Assembly: GCA_964036665.1 (NCBI GenBank)
Contig: OZ038528.1
Span: 23,609,245-23,673,244 of the forward strand
From: Gordius sp. MW1
Lineage: Eukaryota; Nematomorpha; Gordioida; Gordea; Gordiidae
Direction of reading: 5' to 3'
Length of the DNA stretch: 64,000 nucleotides
The position numbers and the translations under genes are program-made. Shown here in pieces: positions 48,758-61,500 of this stretch (position 1 is its first letter; every line of letters starts with the position of its first letter). The notes beneath the pieces are model-generated. The model was not told the origin of the DNA. It did not search any database and was given only the letters and a program-made list of their open reading frames with translations.

Positions 48758-49344
48758 GAGCTTCTGGGTGGCCCGTCAACTTGCCGAAAACCATCTTGCC
48801 GAATTGAATGTCCCAATGTTAAAAAATGTCCCCCAACAAGAGAAGCATATTAATCATTCAATTTCGCATTAAAGTTATAATTTAGGTATTTTTTATAATA
48901 AAATTGATAATTATTATATTAAACTCGGGCCTTCGGCCCCCGTGTGAAGGGGGAGAAGGGAAGGGAAGAGGGGAAGGGAAGGGGGGACGACTCATCTGTA
49001 CTTCGTATAAATGTATCATATTTGCTATGCAATTTATGGGCGAGAAAGGTGGGAAGGGGCGAGAATGCCCATAGGGGGGTATTAAATGCCTAATGATTAA
49101 TTAATTATTATACAAATTTTCCATTATAGGCAAAATGTAATAAAGGCAAAATGTAATATAGGCAAGGGTTAGGGTTAGATTTAGTGTTTGCATCTAGTTG
49201 CGTATTACATTAGTTTTTATGGCCTTTAGTGATTATGGGTCTAACAAACATTATATTATAAAACAACACAATGTTAAGAATTCGCAGAATTGTTGGGAGA
49301 AATTTTTTGTTGAATTTAAACAATTTTTAATTAAAAAAATCAAA

Positions 49345-50430
49345 AATTTGGCCAATGGTCACTTTTTCTCTATTGGTCAGTACCAACAAATACTCTATAA
49401 GTCAATGATAGCCAAAAAAACGGAAAAAAAAATTTTGATGCTCACTTTGGCCAATGGTCATTTTTTTCCATTGGTCAGCAGCCAGGACACGGTAAAAGTG
49501 GATATAATTTCATAAGAGTAAAAAAAACGAAAAAAAAATTTTCGAATCACATTTTGGCCAATGGTCATTTTTTTACATTGGTCAGCAGCCAGGACACGGT
49601 AAAAGTGGATATAAATTCATAATAGTCAAAAAAAAACGAAAAAAAAGTTTTCGAATCACATTTTGGCCAATGGTCATTTTATTCCATTGGTCAGCAGCCA
49701 GCGGACGGCCAAAGAGTCATAATAGCAATGGTAGACAATCATAATAGTCAAAAAAAAACGAAAAAAATAATTTCGATTCACATTTTGGCCAATGGTCATT
49801 TTATTCCATTGGTCAGCAGCCAGCGGACGGCCAAAAAGTATAATAGCAATGGTAGGAACAGGAACAATCATAATAGTCAAAAAAAAAACGAAAAAAATAA
49901 TTTCGATTCACATTTTGGCCAATGGTCATTTTTTTCATCGGTCAGGAGCCAGCGGACGGCCAAAAAGTCATAATAGCAATGGTAGTAACAGGAACAATCA
50001 TAATAGTCAAAAAAAAACAAAAAAATAAACTCGGATTCACATTTTGGCCAATGGTCATTTTTTTCATTGGTCAGCAGCCAACGGACGGCCAAAAAGTCTT
50101 ATTATCAATGATAGTAACAAGAACAATCATAAGAGTCAAAAAAACTCCGGGATTCTAACCCAAAAACTAGTTAAATTGCATAGCAATTTAAAGTAAACAA
50201 CTTTTATTTATGTTTATTATATAACATTGGTCAGCAGCCAGCGGACGGCCAAAAAGTCATAATAGCAATGGTAGAAACAGGAACAATCATAATAGTCAAA
50301 AAAAAAAAAAAATTCGATTCACATTTTGGCCAATGGTCATTTTTTTCATTGGTCAGCAGCCAGCGGACGGCCAAAAATTCTTATTATTAATGATAGTAAC
50401 AAGAACAATCATAAGAGTCAAAAAAACTGC
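49345..50430. repeat. Minisatellite, 8 units of about 98-130 bp
   Basis: Each unit has TTTTGGCCAATGGTCATTTT, ATTGGTCAGCAGCCAGCGGA, CGGCCAAAAAGTCATAATAG and an A run. TTGGCCAATGG begins near 49348, 49447, 49554, 49663, 49784, 49914, 50044 and 50326. Unit length grows from about 98 to 130 bp along the array. Before the last unit, a block with 'ctaacccaaaaactagttaaattgcatagcaattt' is inserted, and it recurs after that unit. Confidence 0.92.
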
Positions 50431-50696
50431 GGATTCTAACCCCAAAACTAGTTAAATTGCATAGCAATTAAAAAGTAAACAACTTTTATTTATGTTTATT
50501 ATATAATAGATAATTTAACAAATCTTATTTATAACACACCGAGGGAGATAGAGATGAGGGGTGGGGCACCTCTTATGCATTAATTTAAAAAATAACACAG
50601 CGAGGGAGATAGAGATGAGGGGTGGGGCACCTCTTTCTCATGCATTAATTTAAAAAAGCGATAACCTAATATACCCAATGCAAATAGATAGGGATG

Positions 50697-50765
50697 GACG
50701 GACGGACGGACAGACGGACGGACGGACAACAAAAAACGAGCCCATAAATTGCATAGCAATTAATA
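50697..50765. repeat. (GGAC)n tract plus TTGCATAGCAA module
   Basis: GACGGACGGACGGACAGACG continues for about 30 bp, then AAAAAACGAGCCCATAAATT and GCATAGCAATTAAT. It lies near the right end of the GGTGG element. Confidence 0.75.
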
Positions 50766-50874
50766 AAAGGTACTCAATCTAGGGCCTTCTTTATGATAAT
50801 CGGGAGATGTTCGTTAATGTCCCAGGGTGAATTCGGCAAGATTGTTTTCGGCGAGTTGATAGAATGAGCTTCTG

Positions 50875-52533
50875 ATGATTATTAATTAAGAGTGTATTTC
50901 GCCATGTTTGATGAATATATTTACAAAATAAAGGCTATTCAGTATGATGAATAACTTCATGTCACACTTGCCTATGGAAGGATATTCCTTCAAAGTTTTC
51001 ATTTCTTTCTTCCGTAACTTTTGTTGACTGCACAAATCTCAATGGCGACGTAAGGTACTTTAAATTTTGATACCAAATATCAGCTCTTGTTTAGTCTATT
51101 GTATTATTAGACTTAGCTCGTCAATAGTAAAGGTAGGTGGATCAGCTCAGCTAGTTGTATTAGGAAGAAGCATTACAATAATTTAGAAAAAAAAACAAAA
51201 TACTATTTTTTTATTCTAAAAACATATTTTCCTAATTGCTAAACATATTTTCTGAATTAAGAAAGATTATTTATTCAAATCATGGACCAGCACGTTTTTC
51301 TTATTATGGCTAAGTTAATGAAATTTTTTTGGCAGCACCAGAGCCTTAAAAGATTCGAGTCTTGAAATTTTTCAAAATTAAAGGATTTTCCATGCATAAT
51401 TGATATAGAATCAACTATTGTAGTAAAAGTACCTGGGTTGTGTTTGGTCAACCTTTGGTTCAACTAAGAATGAAGGTTGACTCTACTCTGTTTTTCAAAT
51501 TTTGATTAAGCCTAGAGGTCGACTTAGAAAAACAGACCACTTTTGTCAGCCAATTTTTACAACATTAGTCTTAATCTTCAACATCGCGATCTTGCATAAT
51601 ATTTTGCTATTATATAACAATCTTTAATGAAAAAGCGTTATAGGGAAATAAGAGCATAAAAAATTTTGACGTAAGATAATTTTTGAATAAAAATCAAATT
51701 TTAGTATTATTTTTTGTATTTTAATTTATTGATAAATAGATATGCTGAAAGGTAAACAATAAAGGCTGGAATGTGGGATACGATCATTGGAGTTCTTCGC
51801 CATTTGCTTATTCCCAAAATGTATTTGTTAGTTAAGGAAATGGGGATAGTATTGGTAAAAGGGTAAGCCGTTTTTTCTTTTGCAAAACATATTTTAGGAT
51901 ACATTGGATTTGGAAAAATAAACAATTTTGAAATAAAGTTTAAAACGGGTCAAATTTTTAATTTCATAAATTATTACAGGACAAGACAGACAGATGAGAC
52001 GGACATTTTGTTTTAAAGAGACCCCATATATTGCATGGCACCTAATCGTCAAAACTTTACGCATTAATGCGACTCTGCAAACTTATGCAATACAAATCCA
52101 CTACCTTTTCCCAATTTTATTAAACACAGAGGAAACTTGATATTTAAGCATTCATAAAACAAATCTCAGCATTCTCTTAAATCAACACTATTAATCTTAT
52201 TTTTAAATAAGTTATATATTTTAACATGATGAAGACAACAAGCAAAAATCTAGGAGGCGTCACGCTCTGGTTAAGGGCTAAAGATAACCCTAAAGCTGTA
52301 TTTTGCCACTCACTACACAAATTGCAAAACAATTGTAGATTTACCAACATCCCAACTGTTTTTATCATACAATTTGTAAAATTTAAACCACACCACAATT
52401 TAAGGATAAAAATGTAAATAAGATTTTTTAATCTTATAATAAATATAAATTGCTTGTACAACACATTTTGATTTTTTATTAATAATCATATAAAAAGTGA
52501 TTTTAAGTTTTGTACACGTGTGTATAAAGGGTG
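50875..52533. other. INTS7 3' flank, one MITE
   Basis: No gene seen. A (GACA)-rich stretch with a diverged module (CCCATATATTGCATGGCA) lies at 51980-52045. Confidence 0.45.
51421..51567. mobile_element. Family A MITE
   Basis: TAGTAAAAGTACCTGGGTTG to CCAATTTTTACAACATTA. The left tip is diverged. Confidence 0.65.
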
Positions 52534-55500
52534 TCAAGAAGCTTTAACATTTAAAGTTGATTCCGGGCCAGTTTCCCAATGCTGATCATCGTTATCTAGA
52601 ATGAGTGTAAAACGAAAAATATCCAAAATTATGATAGGAAAGTTCGAGTTTATATCCATATAAATCACATTTTTTCAATAAATTTTACCAATAATTTCGC
52701 ATTTAATAGTTATGGCATAAAACCCGGGCGAGGGAAACTCCAGCAGGAACTGGCACGAGAAATAATCATTCTTGGGAACGACTTCTTTGGTAGATGTGCA
52801 ATTGGCTATCGCTTTTTGCATGTACGGCTGTTCGTAAACAAATATACATAATAGCAGAGCATTTATAATATCTGAAAAATGAACTAATCAACTATTTCAA
52901 GCAATTGCAATCTCCATGAGCCTAGCCAAGGGGGGGGGGGCAGGGAGGGGCAGCTGCCCACCTCTTAATCCAAAAGCTTGTTGAAATTTATTAAAATTAT
53001 GGCTAAAATTCCAAAAAATGACCATTTGCCCCTCCCTAAACCTTTACTGCCCCCCCCCCGTCTAATCTTAATTCTGGCTACGCCCACGACGATCTTACTA
53101 TTTGAGCGTAGAGAGCTGTCACGTCCTGTCCAATTCCATTAGTATAACCACCATGTGCCATGAGGGGGGAGTATGTGCAATGGATGAGGAGGCGAGAAAC
53201 GGTCCTAAATATTTCCCGTTTTCTACCCAAATGCAATGTGAGACCTTCTACGTTCACGTTGAGCAAGGAACCGAAATTACACGTAACGTAAGTCGTAGTG
53301 TCGACCGCGTTAAAGGAAGTGTGCGCGCCTTGATTATTCACCGAGCTGCCTCCGTGATATTTTGGCTGTGGCGTGATAGCTAGCTAAAAGACAAATGATT
53401 AGTGTTGTAAAAAGGGCTGGGTTTTGTTTGGTCTACTCTTGGCTTTGGTCGACTAAACATAAGCAGACCAAAGGTTTATGGTCAAATCTTTGGTCTGCTC
53501 ATGTTAGTCGACTAAAACCAAAAGGTGATTAAACAAAACCCACCCGTTTTTACAACACTACAGATGATGATTTCAAGATGGCGTCACTGATACAATTTAT
53601 GGAAGATCATCACTTTTTAGGTTTCGCATTTGTTATTATCACAAATGTACATGTTTCCGAGGTCGTGTTTAACTTTATTATTATTGATCCAATGTGAACA
53701 TTTTTATTTAGCCCCTTTGATACTAATTTAGGGCGAGCCGGACAAAACCTTGTTTACACATGACTGTTTTTAAATTTTGCAACCATTAAAATATTATTAA
53801 TAAAAAGAGTAAAGCTTATAAAGAGGACTAAAATGGCAAAAGTTAACAAGATAGCATATATATAAATGGGTAGAAGTTTCTGACTAAATACCTTCGGTCA
53901 TCAAACGATATTAAACTGAACTATATAATTCAAAACAAAAAATAGGCAAAAATGGATCAAAACCACGGACAAGTTAATTAAGGTTCTCTAATCTAAAACC
54001 ATAGACTACATAGACTTTAAAAAAGAATGTTAATAAATGATTATTTAATAAATTGCAGATGGCACCAAATTGCTTTAACATCACATCATCACTGTATTTT
54101 TATGAATTGTGTAAATGATCTACATATTTTAAATTGGTGTTTTAGATGTTCAGCTAGTTCAATATTTATTCCAATACGTTCTAAAGACACATTTTAACCA
54201 AAATCACTAATCTATATATCCTTCCCTTATTTGTGCACATTTCAAAATGGCGAAAAAGGGTACACTTATTTAGCGTTGATGAGCAGTCTATCTAGTCTAT
54301 GTCTAAAACATACCTTTATCACAGTATTTTGCGCCGAATTGAAGTAGAAAGGTGGGTAGGGGCTAGGCAATTTGAGTAAACCCACAAAAAGTTCGTAAAA
54401 TGGCCCCCAAAATTCTCCATATCTCTCCTTAAGCTTGGCGAAAGAGTTATTGCTCCAGCTACTTAACCAGTCCTCGTACAGAATCTTAGTATTATTATCG
54501 CTTCTAAAGTTGCAAAGAAAGCAAGAAAAAAACCTAAATTGTAAATCATTCATAATATTTTTTTAAAAATATTTCTGAAAATAAATTAGAAAATATTTTC
54601 AAAAATAGAGTGTGGCTATAGGTTAAAGTTTTAAAATTAATAATTATTAAAAGCATTTCCCTCTAAATCTTATATTCTCAAGTCCGGGCTACTTGTAAGC
54701 ATAGACTAAAAAGACTGCTCATGTCATATGTTTCATATGGCAAAATGCGTACTATTAAATCAACCATTTTGAATTTAACTATCTCCCATGTCTTTCTGCA
54801 GTGTACCCCATTGTTAAAACATATATAGTGAATTTATCTTCCTCGTTAGTTAATAAATAAAAAAGAACGTTAACGAATGAATATTTTATAAAATGGAGAT
54901 GGCACTAAATTCCTTTAGGATCACAGTATTTGTATTCTTTATTTTCATGAATTTTGTAAATGATATATATTCTAAAATGCTGTTTTTAATGTGTAACTGG
55001 TTCAATATTTTTTTTTATAAAGTTTAACCAAAATTACTACAATTTATATGTCCTTCCCTTATGTGCACATTTCAAAATGGCGGATAGATGGTATACTTAT
55101 TTAAAGTTGAGGAGCAGTCTATCTGGTCTATGCTCGTAAGTAAAAGTTTAAACGGGAAAATAATGTTGTTAAATAGCATAGATGAAAAATTAAAAATAGT
55201 GTGATGATTCTTTTGGTCATTCTTAAAGATAAGTTTATGAAGTTGGCAGCAAAATAAGAGGTTGGATTGGCTTGGAGGTGGAAGTATGGCTGATACACCA
55301 ATTTAAGATGTCACTTTTGTGTTGTGTGCTTTCAATTCTACACTAAAAAACTCTAATATCGTCTTAAAAAATTTAACGAAATTCAATCCTAGCACTAGAA
55401 TATTTGTCATAAAGCATACGTTAAAAACTTCTTAAATTTTTCCTGTTTAAATATTGAATTTTATAAAAATGAGATTTTACACTACATCCCCAATACTATT

Positions 55501-58500
55501 TTGATCGAAGGGGCGGCCATACTGCTCCTGGTGTTGAAAATCGAATGTCTTTATTAAAGCCTCCCAAAGGATTTTAAGTCTCTCCACGGTCTCGCGCGTT
55601 ATAATTTGCCCAGATACTGGGTCACAATCAAAGCATTGAGTACGACTAAAGACCTCATAGTCCCGCACTAGTTGTCCTAGGTCAGCTTCGTGTCCGCTCA
55701 TACGATGCCTGTATTTTCCCACTGTTTTATCCAAAAATGTCAAAATAAAAATAGGTCACAACTAGTAAGATATCTTTTTTGTAAACACCTTTCATCCTGC
55801 AAAAATTATATATTTTACGGTGGATTTGCGATATAATAATAAAAATATTTAAGCAATTTTGCTATCGTGTTAGTATTTTTTTTCAACATCACAATGAATT
55901 TAGCCTACCCCTATATCATTTAAGTTAAAATTCAAGATTTAATTTTTAACCTCGAAAAATTATCGCGCAAAAAAAAGATCAAAATTTAAATTTATTTTTA
56001 TTCCAATATTACTTATTTACCATATATTCTGGATAAATTTACAATTTAATAAAAAAAATACTTTTAATAATTGGTTATACCGCCATCTAGAAATATTTGT
56101 GAAAATGTAATTTTTTGAATACTTGATCATCTCGTAGCCGACCCCAAACTTTTTAATATTGAAATAGGATAATGGGTCATAAAGGAATGCATTGTGAAAT
56201 TGGTGATTTCATATGGGGTCATAATATATTTTTATGATTTTTCAATATATTGATTTAAAAAATTAACCGCAAAAGTTAAAGGTTTTTTGTTAAATTATTT
56301 CGATAGAGAATTTTTCTAGGAACAAAATGCACCAAAATTAAAGTGAATATTAATCTAAAAAAATTACAAAAATACTATAAAACGTGCGCGAGCGTGATTT
56401 TGGCCATTAGAACGTCCATAACTTAAAAATGTAGGTCCAAATCGGCTAAAATTTTCCGAAATTACTCTAATATATAAGGCCTACATCCTCACCAAAAATT
56501 ACTCATATCTGAGATGGCCGGTCGAAAACGTTTTGATTTGTCATTGAATAGCCCGAAAATAAAGATTTTATAATTATATTATGCTTAAGCAATTAATAAT
56601 GTCATTAGAATTGTAAATTTGTATTGTATATAAATCAAAAAGGGGGAGAAGGATAAGACAGGCACACGGGATAAATGCTTAAGGAGCTAAAGCCCAGGGC
56701 GCTTGAAGACAATGCAAAAGCGATTTAAAACCCTAAAATGGCTCGGAAGGAAAAAAACTACATATATGAAATGTTATTGAATAAGTTGAAATTTTTTTGT
56801 TTACCTTTAATTTTATGTATAAAATTTTCGTGGGGTACCATGGTAAAAGAATTCGTTTCAAATACATCTATGGGGTTGAGGGAGAAACTGATGATAGTTC
56901 CGCACATTTCGAGATACAATTTCAGAGTTCTAACCCTCAGGTCCGTGAACTTCGGTTGAAATGCTAAAGGCAACGTGTAATCGTTGTAGCCAAGGGTGTG
57001 GGGAAAATTTTTGGAAGCAGTCTGCGATAAATTAAAATCACGATTATTATTAATGTGGTTTATGGTGTTGTGAAAAGACCTGGGTTTGTTTGGTCGACTG
57101 TTTTTGCAAATTTCGACTAAGCCTTGAGGTCGACTAAGAAAAACAGACACCAAAAAACCTTTGGTGTCTGTTTAACAAAACCCAGATCTATTTACAACAC
57201 TACTGATTTGTCGGGCAAAAAAAGTTATAATTAATAAAAATAATTTTGGCCTCGGGTCGGGCTCAGACAAATTAGACTTATTTTTAGACAATTAAGAATT
57301 GTAAACAAAGAAGTAAGACAAAACATACAGACATTTTAACTAGAGTTGTTAAATTGCTAACTTGCTTCTCAAACTCCAGACGCGAGCACGCACACTGAGT
57401 TGCTTAATATGCGCGTTCGCACAAAGAGTGCTCGCTGTTCGGTGCACTAGGCAGAACAGTAGTATATAAAAATGCTCGAGGGTCGAGCAGAAATTCGAGC
57501 AGATCGTGGTAGTTGGAGTTGAAGCAAGTTAGCAATGTAACAACTCTAATTTTAACGAGGTCGACTTAGAAATTACATAGAGATCTAAGCAAATAAACTT
57601 ATTATAAATTTTTGCTTTAATATATTTATCTATGTATCAGTGTTGTAAATACGGCTGCGTTTTGTTTGATCGATCTTTGGTTTTAGTCGATTAGACTTAA
57701 GCAGACCAACGCTTTTTTGGCCATACCTTTGGTCTGTTTATGTCTAATCGACTAAAACGAAAGGTCGACCGAACGAAGCTTAACAATTTGGTTTGACAGC
57801 ACTATTATGTACTTGTAAATAGTCTAAAGCATCTCGATGCAATTCGACACATTTTTCGAGTTTCGGGTAGGCTTTAAAGAGGAATTGTGAATTGTCCAGG
57901 TGAGAGAGAGGATTCAATTCTGCCTCGGATGCGGCGACGTGATAAAGCGCGTTCAACCAGTAAAAATTGTGAGGTGTGAGGGCCTTGCAAATTTAACGTT
58001 AAAAATAAATTTTCATTTGAAATTCAAAAAAGGAATACGTGTACATCTACTTAACATGATATTACACTTTAAAAATATTAAATCTTACATCGCTAGCGGA
58101 CCATTTATAAACTTTTTTAATAATTCACGTTAAGCATGTGGTTAAATATCCTGGAGTTAAATTCTAATGAAAATAACTGACAATTTTTTGAACGAATATT
58201 AATAAATGACTATTTAATATAATGCAGATGACTCTAAATTGCCTTAACATCACATCATCACGGTATTTTTATTTTTACAAATGCAAATGATATATAATTT
58301 AAAATGCTGTTTTAAATGTTTATCTAGCTCAATATTTTTTTACTAGGTTTTAAAACACTTTAAATAACCAAAATTACTAAAATCTATACGTCCTTCCCTT
58401 ATTTGTGCACATTTCAAAATGGCGGAAAAACGGTACCCTTATCTAAGAGTGATGAGCAGTATATCTAGTCTATAGCTACAACAGAGATGAAATTGTAAAA

Positions 58501-61500
58501 ATCACGTTTATTTACTAATGAGAAAGGAAAATTCACTTTTTCTGCTTGAACAATGGGAGATACAAAAGAAAGATACATGGGAGATTGTTAAATTCAAAAT
58601 GGTGGATTCAATGGTACACATTTTACCATATAAGTATGCAACATGAGCCTATGTAGTCTATTATAATTTGCGAAAAATAAATTTCTCAATTTCAAAAATA
58701 AAATCCCAATTTCTCTCTTATATAAAATTCAAAAAAAAACTCAAAACTTTACAAAAATAAGCAGCACCTTATTCGTGAGTGTAGCTAGTATAATTTGCGC
58801 GCAATGGTGGTGAGAACGTCTCATAGCTTGCCCGGCAATCAAGTACAGTGTCCAGTAATTAGAAGGATTACTATTATAAGAATTCACTTTAAGCATCAAA
58901 GTTCCATCGCAATGGGCTTTCATGTCAAATATGAGTTTAGACAGTGCGACTATAACTGTTGAATCTAGCTTGGCCCTCTCTTCAAATTCTGAGCTCGTTT
59001 TTTCGGCTAAAAGAGATTTTTCCCAAAGCTCAACTACGCTTTTCATATAATAGCTAAAAAGGTATATATACATATATACTCTATTATTATATTTAGCGAT
59101 TTTTCATTAAAACATCTTTTATATCTTCAGATTTTTGGCTAAAATTAAGCCAAGGCATTAATTTATGTATAAAATGTTGATAAAATTTGGAATCTAAATA
59201 AATAATCAAATATTAAATTTTAATGCCAAAATATCCCTTATTTAGGTGCAAAAATCTTGAAAGAACTTAATATTAATTTAAATTATTTCAAACGTTAAAA
59301 AAAGCCACTGGAAATGTGGCTTACTTTTCTATAAATTTAGAACACTTAACAAATAGCTCATAGATACAACATTAAAACGTAAGTTGTAGCATGTCAAATG
59401 GAAATATAAATCAAAAGTGATTTTAATCATATTCTTTAAACTCATTTGTGTTTGAAGGCTAATATCAGAAAAATTCCCCATTTCAAATACACAATTACAC
59501 ATTAAACTAATATAATTGTCAGTCAATTGCTTAGTCGCTATATAAACTTAGCAATTAATGACATGCCCTATTATTCACATTAGAGTGTAAACATGCTCAA
59601 CAAAATATATAACATTATAGCATTTTTATAAAACTTTGAACCTGTTTGAGCCATCTTTAATATTTGATGATTTGTATAATTTTGAAAATGATGCTGTTAA
59701 TAACAAAATAATTTGAACCACCTTTTTACAAGGTTCGAGAAGGTGCTTGGCTTTAACTGTATCAAAAGATGTAAAGGCTCGCTGAATGTAAGTGAAAAGA
59801 ATTTGGGGAAAAATTGTTTGAGCACTCTCATCAACTTTGCCAATATTTTGCAAGGTACAAATAGTTTCAAAACACTGGCAAACATTCTAGCAATTATCAA
59901 ATTACATATATTCAATTTTTTTATAAATAGATTTTATTATATATATACAAAAGATAAGGCGTACCAGAATAGTTGATTGAATTATCTTGTAAATCCCTAG
60001 TTGGTATTTAAGAAATTCACTTTGTCTACAATTATATTTATCACATTTATTTTCAAATGTGGCAACATCTTTGTGCCTTGAATTGATGTAATCAAGTAGA
60101 CAGAATGAATCTTCTAATAAATTTTCGAGAGATGTAAATAACCAATAATCAAAATCAGTCTCAATTGATGTTGTTGCTAAAAATAAAATAGATATGAAAC
60201 CAATTTCCATATTAAAATTAAGTTTAATCTTTACATGATTTTGTGCAACTTTCTATATACAGTTGCGTACACAATTTAACTATCAATTTAGACAGGTATA
60301 ATTTAGCCAGATATTTACGCATGACATTCTTTGTCATTTCTAATTTGGTAATTGTGCTAAGTTTTTCAAACATTATAATCAAAAGATTTTTCAATTTGAC
60401 ATCACCAAAATTTGGCTCATTATGTTTGATTAGAATTGAGTAAATTAGCTTAAGGTGACAGCCCAACAAAGTTATTAATGAATTTGGTAACAAATTGAAT
60501 TCAAATAATAGAGCATCACATGAACTTAAAAATTTGATATAAAATTAAATTTATAATGTACTTTTTGAAGATTAATAAAATTTTTGATAAAACCTCAACG
60601 GATAAATGTTCATTTGTTATAGCAGTATATGACCTTTGTTTTTCAATTAAATTGATCTCTCCAATTTTATGTTTAGTAAATTCATCCATTTTAACTAAAT
60701 TCCCATCTTCATCTTTGAATTCATTGACCACATCAATGGTTTTGTATTTGTCTTGATCACCATTTATTATTAATAAAAAATCTTTCACACATGTTATCTT
60801 AACAGCAAGTCTTAAATCATCATCTGCATAGGTAAGAAGTAAATTCATCTTTGAATAACTATATTATTAACTTTTAAATAAATTACTAGGTTTATAATAT
60901 CAACTTTGGCATTCAAAGTTAGTTTTGTCAATGTATTTAAAGAAACTATGGTAAACTCTTGGGTAGGGTGAGAGTCTAACAAGCTATAGCAAATTTTTTT
61001 AGCCTAATATATATATTAAAATGTATTAAATTGACTCACTTTTTCATACAAATTTATATCTCTATACATATATTGTAATAATGGTATAATTTTTATTTTT
61101 ATATCAAGTGGAATAGATAAATTTTCAAGCATCGCTTCAATTTTGTTACATATTGAGGTAGAAAATATACTTAATTAAATTAATAATTAAAAAATTGCTA
61201 ATACAAACTTTGACTTTTCACAAAATTTCTCAGCAGCAAATAGGGCTGATTCAACTTCTATTTTATCATGAGATTCTAAACTATTTTGAATAAAGTGATG
61301 AACATTTGTGCGATCAGGCACAATACCTGATATTGAGCCAAGCAAGCTATTTATTTTAAAAAACATACTTTTAATGTTACCGAAGGGTAATGGATCGAGC
61401 TATAGGATCATTACTGTGTGATAGAACAAAAATCCTTTTCAATAATTCATCAATATTTAATATTTTATCAATATGCTTTTGACTTTGTTGAAAGACAATA

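Larger units (their letters stand above)
48767..50865. mobile_element. 2.1-kb inverted-repeat element, GGTGG family, carrying a minisatellite
   Basis: Left end GGTGGCCCGTCAACTTGCCG and right end CGGCGAGTTGATAG are inverted, as in the 227-bp copy at 12125. GAGCTTCTG at 48758-48766 and 50866-50874 is an exact 9-bp duplication. Inside are TTGCATAGCAA modules near both ends in inverted order, a G/A-rich tract (48950-48990), a TTAGGG-like stretch at 49165 and the array at 49345. No transposase frame exists. Confidence 0.82.

Noticed and set aside
49674..50158. Overlapping frames of 68-81 codons on both strands
   Set aside because: Shadows of the minisatellite; unit length is not a multiple of three, so no repeat protein is maintained.
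49349..50430. CRISPR-like array of spaced repeats
   Set aside because: Spacers are themselves repeated and the setting is an animal genome; this is a minisatellite in a transposon.
59697..59915. A 72-codon frame (MFASVLKLFVPCKILAK..)
   Set aside because: Out of frame with INTS7; the real exon 59874-59722 uses another frame (CFETICTLQNIGKVDESAQ) that joins in phase on both sides.
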